Of a stretch of 64,000 nucleotides of DNA, positions 30,446-41,545 are shown piece after piece. The notes below the pieces were generated by a model. It made no database searches. It had not been told where the DNA came from and saw nothing but the letters and a program-made list of their open reading frames with translations. Numbering within the stretch: the stretch's first letter is position 1; each line of letters opens with the position of its first letter. The stretch is taken from positions 1,065,001 to 1,129,000 of the forward strand of contig CANJKZ010001148.1 in the NCBI GenBank assembly GCA_947471745.1. The letters are read 5' to 3'. Position numbers and translations under genes: made by a program. This stretch comes from Closterium sp. Naga37s-1. Lineage: Eukaryota; Streptophyta; Zygnematophyceae; Desmidiales; Closteriaceae.

Positions 30446-30591
30446 TTGATCTTGCAGGCGGCAAGAAATGTTGTGGTTGGCAATGGGGGATGTTTTTTTA
30501 TGACCAAAGTTGCTGATAAAATTCTACTGTAGGGGTGGAAGAAGTTGTCACCTTATTGTCAATAGCATCCATAAAATGTGACACATGCCCA
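30446..30591. other. Spacer between retrogene and gypsy-1
   Basis: 146 bp of unique-looking sequence. No feature seen. Confidence 0.4.
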
Positions 30592-30810
30592 TGTTACGGG
30601 TGCAGTTGAACGAGATAGCGAGGATTGCACTAGGTGTCAAACGAGTACAAAGTATGAACGAAGGCATGAGCGAATACTATGTGCGAAAGCATGCAACGGT
30701 TACGCGGTGCGTGCGAGCTAGCTAGTGCTAGGCTGGCATCGAGGTTCGGGCTAGTCCCGAAGCGTGGGCGGACTCGGCCAGGCCAGCAATGCATGGTTTG
30801 GTAAAACAGT
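30592..30810 (-). mobile_element. 3' LTR of gypsy-1 (inner boundary approximate)
   Basis: On the minus strand the element ends ...CACCCGTAACA at 30592. The last 120 or so bases (TTCGCTCATGC, TTTGTACTC, AGTGCAATCCTCG) match the LTR of gypsy-2 at 62448 onward. The inner boundary lies between about 30740 and 30838 and could not be fixed by eye. Confidence 0.6.
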
Positions 30811-30838
30811 GCGCGCGAAGTTGGCGAAGCCCCGTCCG

Positions 30839-31001
30839 CTACGCGATTGCGTGTATATCGCGGAAACCCCGGCTCCTCAGGTACACTTGCAGGGCAGGGT
30901 GGTTTTCGATGTTGGCCAGGGGCACCCAGCTATCTTCAGTTGGCGTGCGGTCCTTCCAGCGAACGAGGAACTCGATCCTCTTGATGCCTGTGGGGTGGCT
31001 A
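30839..31001 (-). pseudogene. Gypsy-1 chromodomain, C-terminal piece
   Basis: Encodes FLVRWKDRTPTEDSWVPLANIEN followed by ...LRSRGFRDIHAIA and a stop at 30839. This is the C-terminal half of the integrase chromodomain of a Ty3/gypsy chromovirus. Its N-terminal half (EPEKILSHRIS) lies on the far side of copia B at 38453. Removing B and one GGCTA copy restores the frame. Confidence 0.8.
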
Positions 31002-31141
31002 TGTCAAACATTATATATATGTTATATTTGTGTAGGCTATAGTGGGTTAGCCTTCTAGGGGGTACACTACTCTAAGGTCTGGTACTTGTATCCCCATTCC
31101 CTTTCTAGTTCATCATTCTCGTTCATCCTTAGTTTCTAACA
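31002..31141 (+). repeat. 5' LTR of copia B
   Basis: TGTCAAACAT...GTTTCTAACA, 140 bp, identical to 38313-38452. Confidence 0.95.
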
Positions 31142-31191
31142 TGGTATCGCGAGCCTAGGTCGTAACCTAGGACCGAATGATAGGGCCCACC
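31142..31191 (+). promoter_or_regulatory. Copia B primer-binding site, hairpin and GGGCCC box
   Basis: TGGTATCGCGAG (31142-31153) is a diverged initiator-Met tRNA complement. It is followed directly by a perfect 7-bp stem CCTAGGT-CGTA-ACCTAGG (31154-31171) and then GGGCCCACC (31183-31191). Confidence 0.75.
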
Positions 31192-31909
31192 GTTTCCGCT
31201 TAGTCGCGCCCTAGCGCGCCTCGCCTAGTCGCGCCCTCGAGCGCCCTCCTCTCTCCCTCACTGTCGCGCGCCCTAGCGTGCCTCTAGCGATCGGCCCCGC
31301 CCAGCCCGCGCGCCCTAGCGTGCCCCATGCGATCGGCCCCGCCTTCCTCACACGCCCTCGCGTGCGACCCGTGCAGCCCCACGCGCGTAGCTTGCCCCGC
31401 GCGCGCCCTTGCGTGCCTCGTACGGCCCCGAGCGCCAGCTGCCCCACGCGCCCGTGCGCGCTCCTTACGAACCGGCCCCACCTACCCGCGCGCCCTTGCG
31501 TGCCCCGAGCGATCGGCCCACACCCACCCGCGCGCCCTTGCGTGCCCCTCGCGTACCGGCCCCGCCCCGCTAGCCCGCTCTTACGTGCACCGTGCGACCA
31601 GGCCCCGCCCCGCTAGCTCGCCCTTGCGTGCCCCGTGCGACCAGGCCCCGCCCCGCTAGCCCGCCATTTCGTGCCCCTCGCGGACCGGCCCCGCTCTGCC
31701 CTGCACGCCCTCGCGTGCCCCACCTCGAGTAGCCGCCGCCTAGCCGAGCCGAGCCGCCCCACCGAATCGCGTCGCCCGGCCCGAGCCGCGCCGCCCTACC
31801 GAGCCGCGCCGCCCTACCGAGCCGCGCCGCCCTACCGAGCCGCGCCGCCCTACCGAGCCGCGCCGCTACTACTGTCACTGTTACTGCTACTACTGCTCCT
31901 CCTACAACT
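31192..31909 (+). repeat. Repetitive GC-rich leader of copia B
   Basis: Repeats of CGCGCCCTTGCGTGCCCC with CGATCGGCCC spacers (31200-31700), then CGAGCCGCGCCGCCCTAC units (31770-31865). Long leader, no upstream coding recognised. Confidence 0.75.
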
Positions 31910-34900
31910 ATGGCTAGCCCTGCTGTGCTCTCTTTCGATGCTGAGGGCCGCCCACTGAATTTTGACACCTGGCTAGATGACTTGCACCTGTTCCTCCAGC
32001 TCACTGCCAAGGAGGATATCTCGCTGTACGATCACGCACTAGGACTCGCTGCTGCCCCTGCTGCTACTGCTGACAGTACTGCCCGCTCACAGTGGCAGAA
32101 TCGTGACGCCCACGCTCGCTTCGCTATTCGCAACTCCCTGCCGGTAGATGAGCGCGAGCACTTTGGCCAGCACAAAACTGCGCAGGCACTGTACACTGCT
32201 GTAGTTGCACGCTACTCCTCACCTGCCTCTGCTGCGCTAGGCCGTCTCTCGCTCCCCTACCTGTTCCCCGACCTGTCCGCTTTCTCCACAGTCGCTGACC
32301 TCATCACGCACCTCCGCACTAGTGAGGCCCGCTTCCGTGCCGCTATGCCCGCTGAGTTTCTTGCCAAGAACCCCCCCCCCGCTCTGGCTCACTCTCTACC
32401 ACCTAGTCACCCGTCTCCCTGACCCTCTTCGTGCGGTCAGGGACCACTTCCTCGCTCGCTGCCCCACTGAGCTCACCGTTGATCTGCTCGAGAAGGAACT
32501 GCTTGCAGCTGAGACTAGCATAGTCACTGTAGGTGCCTCTCGTGGCGACCCCCGCACCCCTTTCTTCGAGGGGTGTTCCCCTTCCCCCCTTCTCCCCTCT
32601 GTCGCCTTTGCTGCTGCTGTCGACCTAGTTCGTGCTAAGCAGGTCGGGACTGCGTCCACTCCGAGTTGGCGCCGCAACGGCAAGGGCAAAGGGGGCAAGG
32701 GAGGCGGAGGTGACGGCGGGGGAGGCGGTGGTGGGGGCGGTGGCGGCAGTGGGAGTGGTGGCGGGGCTGGAGGGGCTAGTGGCAGCGGTGGGGGTGGTGG
32801 TGGTGGCGGCAGGGGCGGAGGAGGTGGCAGAGGTGGGGGCGGTGGTGGTGGCGGCGGTGGACGCGGCGGCGGCAGGGGCGGTGGAGGTCGAGGTGGTGGC
32901 CGCGGAGGTGGTGGTCGTGGAGGCGCTGGCGGTGGCCAGAGCCAACAGCAGACTCCGTCGTCCCAGGAGCTTCGTGAGTGGTACTCTCAGCACGGGGGGG
33001 GGGGTGGCCTTAGCTGCACTTACGTCATCCGCACTGGTGACCGCACTGGCCAGACGTGTGGGAGGGCGCACACCACGCAGCGCTGCTTCTCCCGCCTCGA
33101 CGACGCCTGGCGCACTCAGTTCCCTCATGCCACTGAGCTGCCCCGCTGGGCTGATCTGATGAGGAAGAACATTGATATCTATGCTCTTGACTTTGATGCT
33201 ATTCTTGGTGCCATGTATGTGCTGTGTACTAGTGGAGAGGGTGATCAGTACCTGCGTGTTCCGCCCGACCCGGCATTTGGACCAGTGAGGCTGCCGCTCT
33301 AGGTGCTAGTGCGTCGGTTGCCCTAGGTGCTGGTGAGGCTGCCGCTCCAGGTATTTGCGTGTCTGCTGCCCCAGGTGCTGGTGAGGCTGCTGCTCTAGGT
33401 GCTCGTGAGTCTGCCCCCCCTGGTACTGAGTCTACTGAGGCACTGCACACCTTCACACTGGACTCAGGTGCTTCTCGCTGTTTCTTTCGTGACCGCACTG
33501 TCCTTGAGCAGCTTGCTCGGCCAGTTGCTGTCTCCCTCGCTGACCCCTCTGGGGGTCCGGTCATTGCGACCTCCTCCACTGTCCTTCCTTGTCCTGCGGT
33601 TCCGTCGGGCACACTGTCAGGTCTCCACCTCCCCTCGTTCTCTACGAACTTGGTGGCGGGTTGTGCGCTCCAAGACGGGGGTGTCCACCAGTTCACCCCT
33701 GCCTACGAGCGCGTGACACACTGCACGTGTGCTCGGACGGGCCGTCACCTGGCTACCTTCACTCGGCAGCCGGGGTCGGACCTGTACACACTGACCACTG
33801 AGTCCCCTCAGGTAGCTGCGTCTGCGTCTGCGTCAGGTCAGCTGTCGGCCCCCTGCTCGTGTCGCTCTCTAGCGCACGAGACCGTCCTCTGGCACCACCG
33901 CCTTGGTCACCCGTCAGTGCAGCGCCTTCGTGGCATGCACAAGCGGTACCTTGTCTCTGGTCTTCCCAGGGTTCTCCCTCCCCTCCCACCCTCGCCTGCT
34001 CCTCCCTGTCTTCCCTGTGTCGAGGGGCGGCAGCGCGCCGCTCCTCACTCCTCCTCGTTTCCCCCGACGACTGCTCCCTTGCAGACGCTCCACATGGACG
34101 TGTGGGGCCCAGCCCGCGTTCGTGGACAGGGTCACGAGAGGTACTTCTTGATAGTTGTTGACGACTACTCGCGCTACACCACGGTCTTCCCCTTGCGCAC
34201 CAAGGGTGAAGTCCCTGATGTTTTGATCCCTTGGATCCGCGCTGCCCGTCTCCAGCTCAGCGAGAGGTTCCACTCGGACTTTCTTGTCCTGCGTCTGCAC
34301 TCTGACAGAGGTGGGGAGTTTTCCTCCGACCTCTTGAGGGCCTACTGTCAGGGGCAGGGCATTGAGCAGTCGTTCACGCTTCCGGCCTCTCCACAGCAGA
34401 ATGGGGTTGCTGAGCGCCGAATTGGCTTGGTCATGGAGGTCGCTCGTACCTCCTTGATCCATGCGGCTGCCCCCCACTTTCTGTGGCCGTTTGCGGTCCG
34501 ATACGCTGCGCATCAACTCAACCTCTGGCCCCGTGTCTCCGTTCCGGAGACTTCACCGACACTGCATTGGACGAGAGAGGTTGGCGATGCGTCGCGTTTT
34601 CGGGTCTGGGGATCTCGAGCTTTTGTTCGCGATACGTCCGCGGACAAGCTCTCCTCCCGCGCCGTTCCTTGTGTCTTCCTTGGCTTTGTCCCGGACGCGT
34701 CTGGTTGGCAGTTTTATCACGCCACCTCGCGCCGTGTCCTGGCCTCACAGGACGTCACTTTCGACGAATCGGTCCCCTACTACCGCCTCTTCCCCTACCG
34801 CACTGCCCCGCTCCCCCCCCCGCCTCTCTTCCTCGCGCCAGGTGCTGCTGTGGTAGACCCCCTCCCCCCTCAGGGTGCCGCTCCCTCAGGTGTGTCCCAG

Positions 34901-37900
34901 GTAGACCCGGTTGAGCCTGTCGAGGTAGCTGTCGACTCTCGTCCTACTAGGGGTGCTGAGCCTGTGCGTGCGGAGCCTGGGGGTGCGGAGCCTGGGGGTG
35001 CGGAGCCTGGGGGTGCTAAGCCTGAGGGTGCAGAGCCTGCGGGTACGGAGTCTGGGGGTGCTGAGTCTGGGGGTGCTGAGTCTGGGGGTGCTGAGGCTGA
35101 GAGTGCTACGTCTGAGGGTACTGAGCCAGCGGGTGCTACTACTGAGCGTGCTACACCTGGAGGTGCTCCCTCCTCATAGCAGCTGCGTGAGTGGTACTTG
35201 CAGTACTGCAGCCTCCGGAGGGGTGCTTCTGGAGCTAGGGGTGCTGCTGGAGCTGGTGCTCGTGCTTCCCCTCCTAGGCGGGAGCCGCCCTCTCCCCAGC
35301 GGCTCCGAGAGTGGTACGCTCGGCGCTGCAGTCTCCGGAGTGGTGCTACTAGTGTCGCGGACCCTGGAGCTGGTGCTGGTGCTGGTGCTGCTGGTGCTGG
35401 AGCTGCTGGAGGTGCTACTGGTGCTGGAGCTGCTGGAGGCACTGCTGCTGCTGGCGGTGCTGCTGGAGCTGCTGGAGGTGCTACTGGTGCTGGCGCTACT
35501 GGAGGTGCTGCTGGTGCTGCTGAAGGTGCTGCTGGTGCTGGTGCTGCTGGTGTTGGTCCTGCTGGTGGTGCTGCTGGTGCTGGAGCTGCTGGAGCCGCTG
35601 GTCCTGGACGTGCTCGTACTGGAGGTACTCGAGCTGCTGGGACTGGGACTGCTGAGGGGGTTGGAGCTGGAGGTACTGGAGCTACTGGAGCTTCTGGTGG
35701 TGCTGCGGGAGTTGTAGCTGGAGACCCTGAGACTGGGGGTACTGGTGCTGTCTCTGCTGGTTCGGGAGGTACTGAGCGGCCACGGCCGTACTACGTTCCG
35801 CTCCTTCAGCAGGTTCTTGGTCTCCCGCCCTCTACTGGTCCTCCTCCTCCCCTACTGAGTCCACCGCCTGTCCAGTCGCAGTCACAGTTACAGCCTGCCT
35901 CTCCGCTGCCTGGTCCTTCTCCTTACACTGCGCCGACGAGTAGTCTTACGGAGCGTCGTGAGCCTGAGTCTCGTCCTCCGTCGCCTGAGTCTCGTCCGGA
36001 GTTGCCTGAGTCGCGTCCAGAGTCGCCTGTCCGCGCTGTCCGCGCTGGTCGTCGTGCTCCACGTCAGCGTCCTCCTCCTGTCCTTGGCACTCACTATATG
36101 ACCCTGCGTCCTTCCACTGCTCCACAGCGTGTCTCTCTACCGTCTCCTCCTGCGTCCTCTCTTCCTGACGTTGCTGACCCGCCGTCAGACCTTGCTCGTG
36201 CTGCCAGTCCTACTGTCACGCGTCTCCTCGCCACTGTTGTCACTGACCCTTCCTTTGGGTCCTCTGCTGCGTCTGCTCTAGTCGCTGAGCTTGTTGACTT
36301 TGCTGCCGCCTGTCGTCTAGACTACGCCGCTAGCCTTGTTGCTGAGTCTGAGTCTGTCTGTCCTCCGCCCGTCGGGGGTGAGTGTGCTCTTGGCACGGAC
36401 GTCCTTGAGGACAGACAGGAGGAGTTTGAGTGCTTTGCCGCTGCTTTACCTCATCTCGTGTCCATGCTGATTGCCCCTGAGGGAGACCCGGATGCACCAG
36501 ACATCCCGACCCCACGCTCTTACACAGAGGCGATAGAGGGTCCCTACTCCTCTCAGTGGCAGACAGCCATGGACGCAGAGATGGCTTCTTGGAAGTCCAC
36601 AGGCACCTACGTCGACGAGGTTCCCCCACCTGGGGCGAACATCGTCAGTGGCATGTGGATTTTCAGGGTGAAGCGGCCGCCGGGTTCTCCGCCTGTCTTC
36701 AAGGCGCGTTACGTTGCACGGGGCTTCAGTCAGCGTGAGGGAGTTGACTTCTTCCATACCTTCTCCCCTACCCCGAAGATGACCACTCTTCGGGTTCTGC
36801 TGCACGTCGCCGCTCAGCGTGACTACGAGCTCCACTCTCTTGACTTCAGCACTGCGTTCTTACAGGGAAGCCTGCACAAGGAGATCTGGCTGGGCCGCCC
36901 ACCTGGCTTCACTGGGTCGTTCACTCCTGGTACCCAGTGGAGCCTCCGGCGGCCAGTCTACGGTCTCCGCCAGGCACCTCGTGAGTGGCACGACACACTG
37001 AGGACTACTCTTGCTGCTCTTGGGTTTGCTCCTTCTACTGCTGACCCGTCGCTGTTTCTACGCACCGACACCACTCTGCCGCCGTTCTACGTTCTCGTGT
37101 ACGTAGACGACTTGGTCTTTGCTACTGCTGACACTGAGGCACTTGCCCACGTGAAGTCGGAGCTGCAGAAGAGACACACGTGCACAGACCTGGGTGAGTT
37201 GACAAGCTATCTTGGCTTGCGGATCACCCGGGACAGAGCACAGCGCACCATCACCTTGACTCAGTCACACATGGTGCAGCAGGTCCTTCAGCGCTTCCGC
37301 TTCACGTACTCCTCGCCTCAGCCCACTCCTCTGCCTACCGGTCACTCGCTCTCAGCTCTGCCTTCGGATGAGTCCGTAGAGCCGAGTGGCCCGTATCCAG
37401 AGCTTGTGGGCTGCCTCATGTACCTGATGACCTGCACTCGACCTGACCTTGCATACCCTCTTAGCATCCTAGCACGCTATGTCGCTCCTGGCCGTCACCG
37501 GAAGGAGCACATGGATGCCGCTAAGAGGGTGTTGCGCTACTTGTGCAGTACGTCGGGCATGGGGCTTGTGCTTGGAGGACGGAGAGACGTTGTCCTCACT
37601 GGGCACTCAGACGCTTCTTGGGCTGACGACCAGGCTACTCAGCGGTCGTCTCAGGGTTACACCTTCAGCCTTGGCTGTGGTTCAGTTTCTTGGCGTTCTA
37701 CTCGCTCGTCTTCAGTTCTCAGCTCCAGTTGTGAGGCTGAGATCTACGCCACAGCCATGGCTGCACAGGAGTTACGCTGGCTCACCTACCTGCTGACCGA
37801 CTTGGGAGAGCGGCCTCATTCTCCTCCAGTGCTGTACGTCGACAACAAGGCCGCCCTTGCCTTGTGTCAGGAGCACAGACTGGAACATAGAACGAAGCAC

Positions 37901-38083
37901 ATCGCTCTGCGCTACTTCCTTGCTCGAGAGCTGCAGCAGCGTGGTCAGCTTCGTCTTGCGTACGTGGCCACTCGGGCCAACACTGCTGATGTGTTCACCA
38001 AGGCGCTTCAGCCTTGTGATCATCAGCGTTTCTGTACTGTTCTAGGCCTAGTGCCTACTGTCCCTCACTTGCTCACTTTTTGA
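31910..38083 (+). pseudogene. Copia B Gag-Pol, disrupted
   Basis: Gag starts MASPAVLSFDAEGRPLNFDT at 31910. Frame is lost at a C run (32371-32381) and resumes as LWLTLYHLVTRLPDPLRAVR, through a Gly-rich tract, QELREWYSQ and the knuckle C-x13-C-x3-H-x4-C, to a stop at 33302. A further shift leads to protease LDSGASRCFFRD and integrase (HMDVWGPARVRG ... HSDRGGEFSSD ... QQNGVAERRIG), ending at a TAG (35177-35179) where relatives have CAG. After that codon the RT/RNase H part is open to 38083 with YVDD (FYVLVYVDDLVFA) and the usual VLYVDNKAALALC and ANTADVFTKAL. Two frameshifts and one nonsense codon in an element with identical LTRs mean either help in trans or sequencing errors in the homopolymers. 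Confidence 0.85.
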
Positions 38084-38312
38084 CTCTGCTTGTACTGTGA
38101 TCTCTATATATATACCTGCATGCTCACACTTGCTAGGTTGTGATCTCTGTACCTCTTGTTATATTATCAAACTGCATGTGAACTGGTCTTGTGACCAACT
38201 GCTTGTGCTCGGAATTTGTGTGGTATCCTTGAGATCCACCCTGAGCTTGTTTTTGCTTTGCTTTGACTGGTCTTGTGACCCCTTGCTCTCCCCCACTTAG
38301 CCTATGGGGGTG
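38084..38312 (+). promoter_or_regulatory. Structured 3' UTR and polypurine tract of copia B
   Basis: Contains two GGTC-TTGT-GACC hairpins (38185-38196 and 38269-38280). A final hairpin CCCCCA-CTTAGCCTA-TGGGGG has a 3' arm that is the purine tract next to the LTR. The same arrangement occurs in C and E. Confidence 0.65.
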
Positions 38313-38452
38313 TGTCAAACATTATATATATGTTATATTTGTGTAGGCTATAGTGGGTTAGCCTTCTAGGGGGTACACTACTCTAAGGTCTGGTACTTGT
38401 ATCCCCATTCCCTTTCTAGTTCATCATTCTCGTTCATCCTTAGTTTCTAACA
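38313..38452 (+). repeat. 3' LTR of copia B
   Basis: 140 bp, identical to the 5' LTR; followed by the target duplication GGCTA. Confidence 0.95.
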
Positions 38453-41176
38453 GGCTAATCCGATGGCTCAAAATCTTCTCGGGCTCGACGATCGGCTCCG
38501 ATGTAGGGCGAGTCATGGATGGTGGGCGATGTCGTGGCAGTTGGTTTGTGGTTGGAATGTACGGGCGAAGCATGCTGACGTGGAACGATGGGCTGATGTA
38601 CCAGTCTGTCGGCAACGGTAGGTGGGCGGTAACTGGGGTGATCATGTGGCTGATTTGATAAGGTCCACAGTAGCGCGGTTGAAGTTTCGGTACGACGGGC
38701 AGTCTTAAATTCTGTGTGTCTAGCAGTACATAGTCTCCCGACTGGTACGTGACTGGGCGGCGGTGGCGGTCAGCATTTCTCTTAGCGATGACGTTTGCTT
38801 TTTTTATTGCTTCTGCTGCTCGCGTTCGGGCAGCTTGCAGTATCTCGGCGAACTGTTGAGCGCGTGGCGTGGGATTGTCCGGACTCGACGTCATGGGCAC
38901 TGTTGGATTTTGCCCGTAGTTCAGGTAAAACGGGGATAGCTGCGTCGTCGCTGACGTGGCATTGTTGTAGGCGAACTTGGTCAGCGACAGCTGCTGCTCC
39001 CATGTTGTGCGGTCGTCGAACGTGGCACGAATCAGCTGCTCCATGGTCTGGTTCGTCCGCTCCGTTTGACCGTCAGTCTCGGGGTGGTACGACGAACTGA
39101 ACTGTAGCCTGGTCCCAAACTGCTCCAAAACATTCTTCCAGAAGTTGCTGGTAAACTTTGTGTCGCGGTCGCTGATTATCGCGGCTGGTATCCCGTGCAG
39201 TCGAACGACGGTTGCGATGAACAGGCGAGCGTTTTCTTCGGTTGAGATCGATTTCCTGCACGCAGCGAAGTGAGCCATTTTCGTCAGTCTGTCAACGACG
39301 ACCATAACCGCGTCGTTACCCCCAGGGTTTGAAGGTAACCCCGTGACGAAATCCATAGTAACCTGCTGCCAGGCGCGCTCGGGCGGTGGGATCGGCTGCA
39401 ATTGACCCGCCTTTCTTTTCCGCAAGCTCTTCATCACCTGACACGTAGGACACGACCCCACGTGGTGCTGTACGTCGGTCAATGGCTCCGGCCAGCAGTA
39501 ATACCGCTGCAGACGATGTCGCGTTATTTTTACCCCGAAGTGACTCGACGTAACCCCGTCGTATGCCTCCTGTAGTAGCAGTTCCCTCAGTAGTGAGTAC
39601 GCGGGTACCCAGAAGCGGTTGGTGCATGTTTTTACGTAATAGACTCCCTTTGCGTCTGCCAGTTGCTGCGAATTTCCAGTCGTGAAAAATGGGCCGGTGC
39701 AGTATCCGTGGGTGAATAGGCCTGTTAAAAGCGGGTTGGTTTGGGCGAGTAGGATGGCGTGAAGTTGGGTAGTGGGGCGGGTGAGTGCGTCAGCGATTTT
39801 CGACGCTCATTTTTTGTACGTGACGGTGTAGTGGAAATTGGACTCCAGACAGTCCAACTAGAGGATCTGTCGCGGATTGAGATTCGGTTGGGCGCGAAGG
39901 TACTGTAGTGCACGATGGTCTGTCCGTACTGTCACGTCGGCTCCTGTCAGGTAGCATCGCCACACTTTGAACGCGTGCATGATCGCCAACATCTCGCGGT
40001 CGTGTATCAGGTAGTTGCGCTCGGGCGGGCGAAGTTTGCGGGACTCGTACGCGATAGGTTGGAGGCCGTTCACGAAGTCCTGCAACAGTACTGCTCCCAC
40101 AGCGATGTCGCTTGCGTCGGTGACGAGCTCGAACGGACGGTGGGGATCTGCGATGTGAAGCACGGGCGGTGAGCACAAAATGTTTTTGAGGGCCGAGAAG
40201 GCTGCTTGCTCTTTCTCCCCCCACGTGTAGTCAACCCCCTTCTTTAGCAGGTCAGTCAACGGGGCAGTCAACTGCGCCATGTTGGGGACGAACCGTCGCA
40301 CGTAGTTGACGAACCCCAGAAAACTTTGCAACTCGGTCAAGTTGGTCGGCGCGTGCCATGCTTGAATCGTCGCGATCTTATTCGGGTATATTTCTACTCC
40401 GTTGGCTGAAATAACGTGCCCTAAAAACTCCAGTCGGTCCTGTAGAAACTCACACTTAGATGCTTTGGTCAGTAGGCGGTTCTCATTCATTATTTTAAAA
40501 ATTGCTTGGATGTCCTGTAGGTGATGTGCTCTGTCTGGGCTGTAGATCAGTATGCCGTCTAAGTAGACGATCGCGGACTTATCTAAAAGCGGGCGGAAGG
40601 CTTCGTTCATGGTCATTTGGAAGGTCGTGGGGGCGTTGGTCAGTCCGAAGGGCATTACCGTGTATTCGAACGATCCGTAGCGGGTAGACGCGGATCTGGT
40701 GGTAACCTCCTCGAAGGTCCGGGATGTGCGAAGTTGGTCAATCAAGTCGTCGGGTCGCGGGATGGGGTAACTGGACTTGATGGTAACTCGGTTCAGTGTG
40801 AGGTAATCTATGCACATGCGAACCCCCCCCGTCTTTTTTCGGTGTTAACAGTATCGGTGCGGTGAAGGGCGACGAACTCGGACGAATGATTTTTTTCTCG
40901 AGCAGGTAATCCAGCTGCTTCCGTAGTTCGTCCAGTTCGGGTTGGGTCAGTCGGAACTGTCGTTGTACTGTCGGCTGTGCCCCTGGTTCTAGTTTTATCC
41001 TATGGTCGTGCGGTCGCTGAGGTGTCAGTCCCTCCGGTAGGTCATCCGGAAAAATCCCGCTGTACTGCTTCAGTAGTGCTGCCAAGTCATCCGGTACGTC
41101 GGCGAGCAGTTTCTGTAAATTGCTCGGTTTGTTTGCAGCCTTCCCGAATGTCAACCGCATACACGTCAGCTCATGC
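38453..41176 (-). pseudogene. Gypsy-1 Pol: RT, RNase H, integrase (decayed)
   Basis: Read on the minus strand from 41176. The RT N-terminus (IFPDDLPEGLTPQRPHDHRI ... LLTPKKDGG) loses frame at a C run near 40827. MCIDYLTLNRVTIKSSYPIP follows, but the DLRxGYHQI block is missing. VMPFGLTNAPTTFQ follows, then YLDGILIYSP, in which the second catalytic Asp of YxDD is Gly. RNase H-type DASDIAVGAVLLQ follows, then stops near 39858 and 39810. Integrase (39482-38453) has the zinc half CPTCQVMK, VTMDFVTGLP, IISDRDTKFTSNFW and HPETDGQTERTNQTMEQ, so its DDE triad is kept, ending in EPEKILSHRIS. Clearly a dead chromovirus. Confidence 0.85.
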
Positions 41177-41311
41177 TGTTAGAAACTAGAAGTGAACGAG
41201 AATGATTGAACTAGGAAAGTTGGGAGTACAAGTATGAAACCCTAGAGATTGTACCCCCTAAGGCTAAACCCACTACAGCCTACAAAGCACAAACATATAC
41301 AATGTTTGACA
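41177..41311 (-). repeat. 3' LTR of copia C
   Basis: 135 bp, identical to 48128-48262. Confidence 0.95.
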
Positions 41312-41545
41312 CACCCCCATAGGCAAAGTGGGAGACAACCAGATGGTCACAAGACCAGTCAAGGCAAAGCAAAGCAAAACAAGCTCAGGGTGGATCTCAA
41401 GGATACCACACAAATTCCGAGCACAAGCAAGCGGTCACAAGACCAGTTCACATGCAGTTTGATAATATAATAAGAGGTACAGTGATCACAACCTAGCAAG
41501 TGTAAGCATGCAGGTATATATATAGAGATCACAGTACAAGCAGAG
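41312..41545 (-). promoter_or_regulatory. Structured 3' UTR of copia C
   Basis: On the minus strand it carries two GGTC-TTGT-GACC stems and a terminal CTCCCA-CTTTGCCTA-TGGGGG hairpin overlapping the polypurine tract, as in B and E. Confidence 0.6.

Larger units (their letters stand above)
31002..38452 (+). mobile_element. Copia element B, full length, identical LTRs
   Basis: 7451 bp. LTRs 31002-31141 and 38313-38452 (140 bp) are identical. The target duplication GGCTA (30997-31001 and 38453-38457) is intact, so insertion is recent. Inserted into the chromodomain of gypsy-1, in the opposite orientation to it. The polyprotein is nevertheless broken in three places. Confidence 0.95.

Noticed and set aside
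35177..35179. Programmed stop-codon readthrough in copia B (TAG CAG CTG context)
   Set aside because: Context is only partly like known leaky UAG sites, the other families have CAG at this codon, and B is broken elsewhere; a point mutation is simpler.
34870..35717. Long Leu/Val-rich and Pro/Ala-rich ORFs opposite or out of frame with copia pol (also 43771-44834 and 57264-58315)
   Set aside because: They are alternative-frame readings of the Ala/Gly-rich integrase-RT linker; the linker frame is fixed by flanking integrase and RT motifs.
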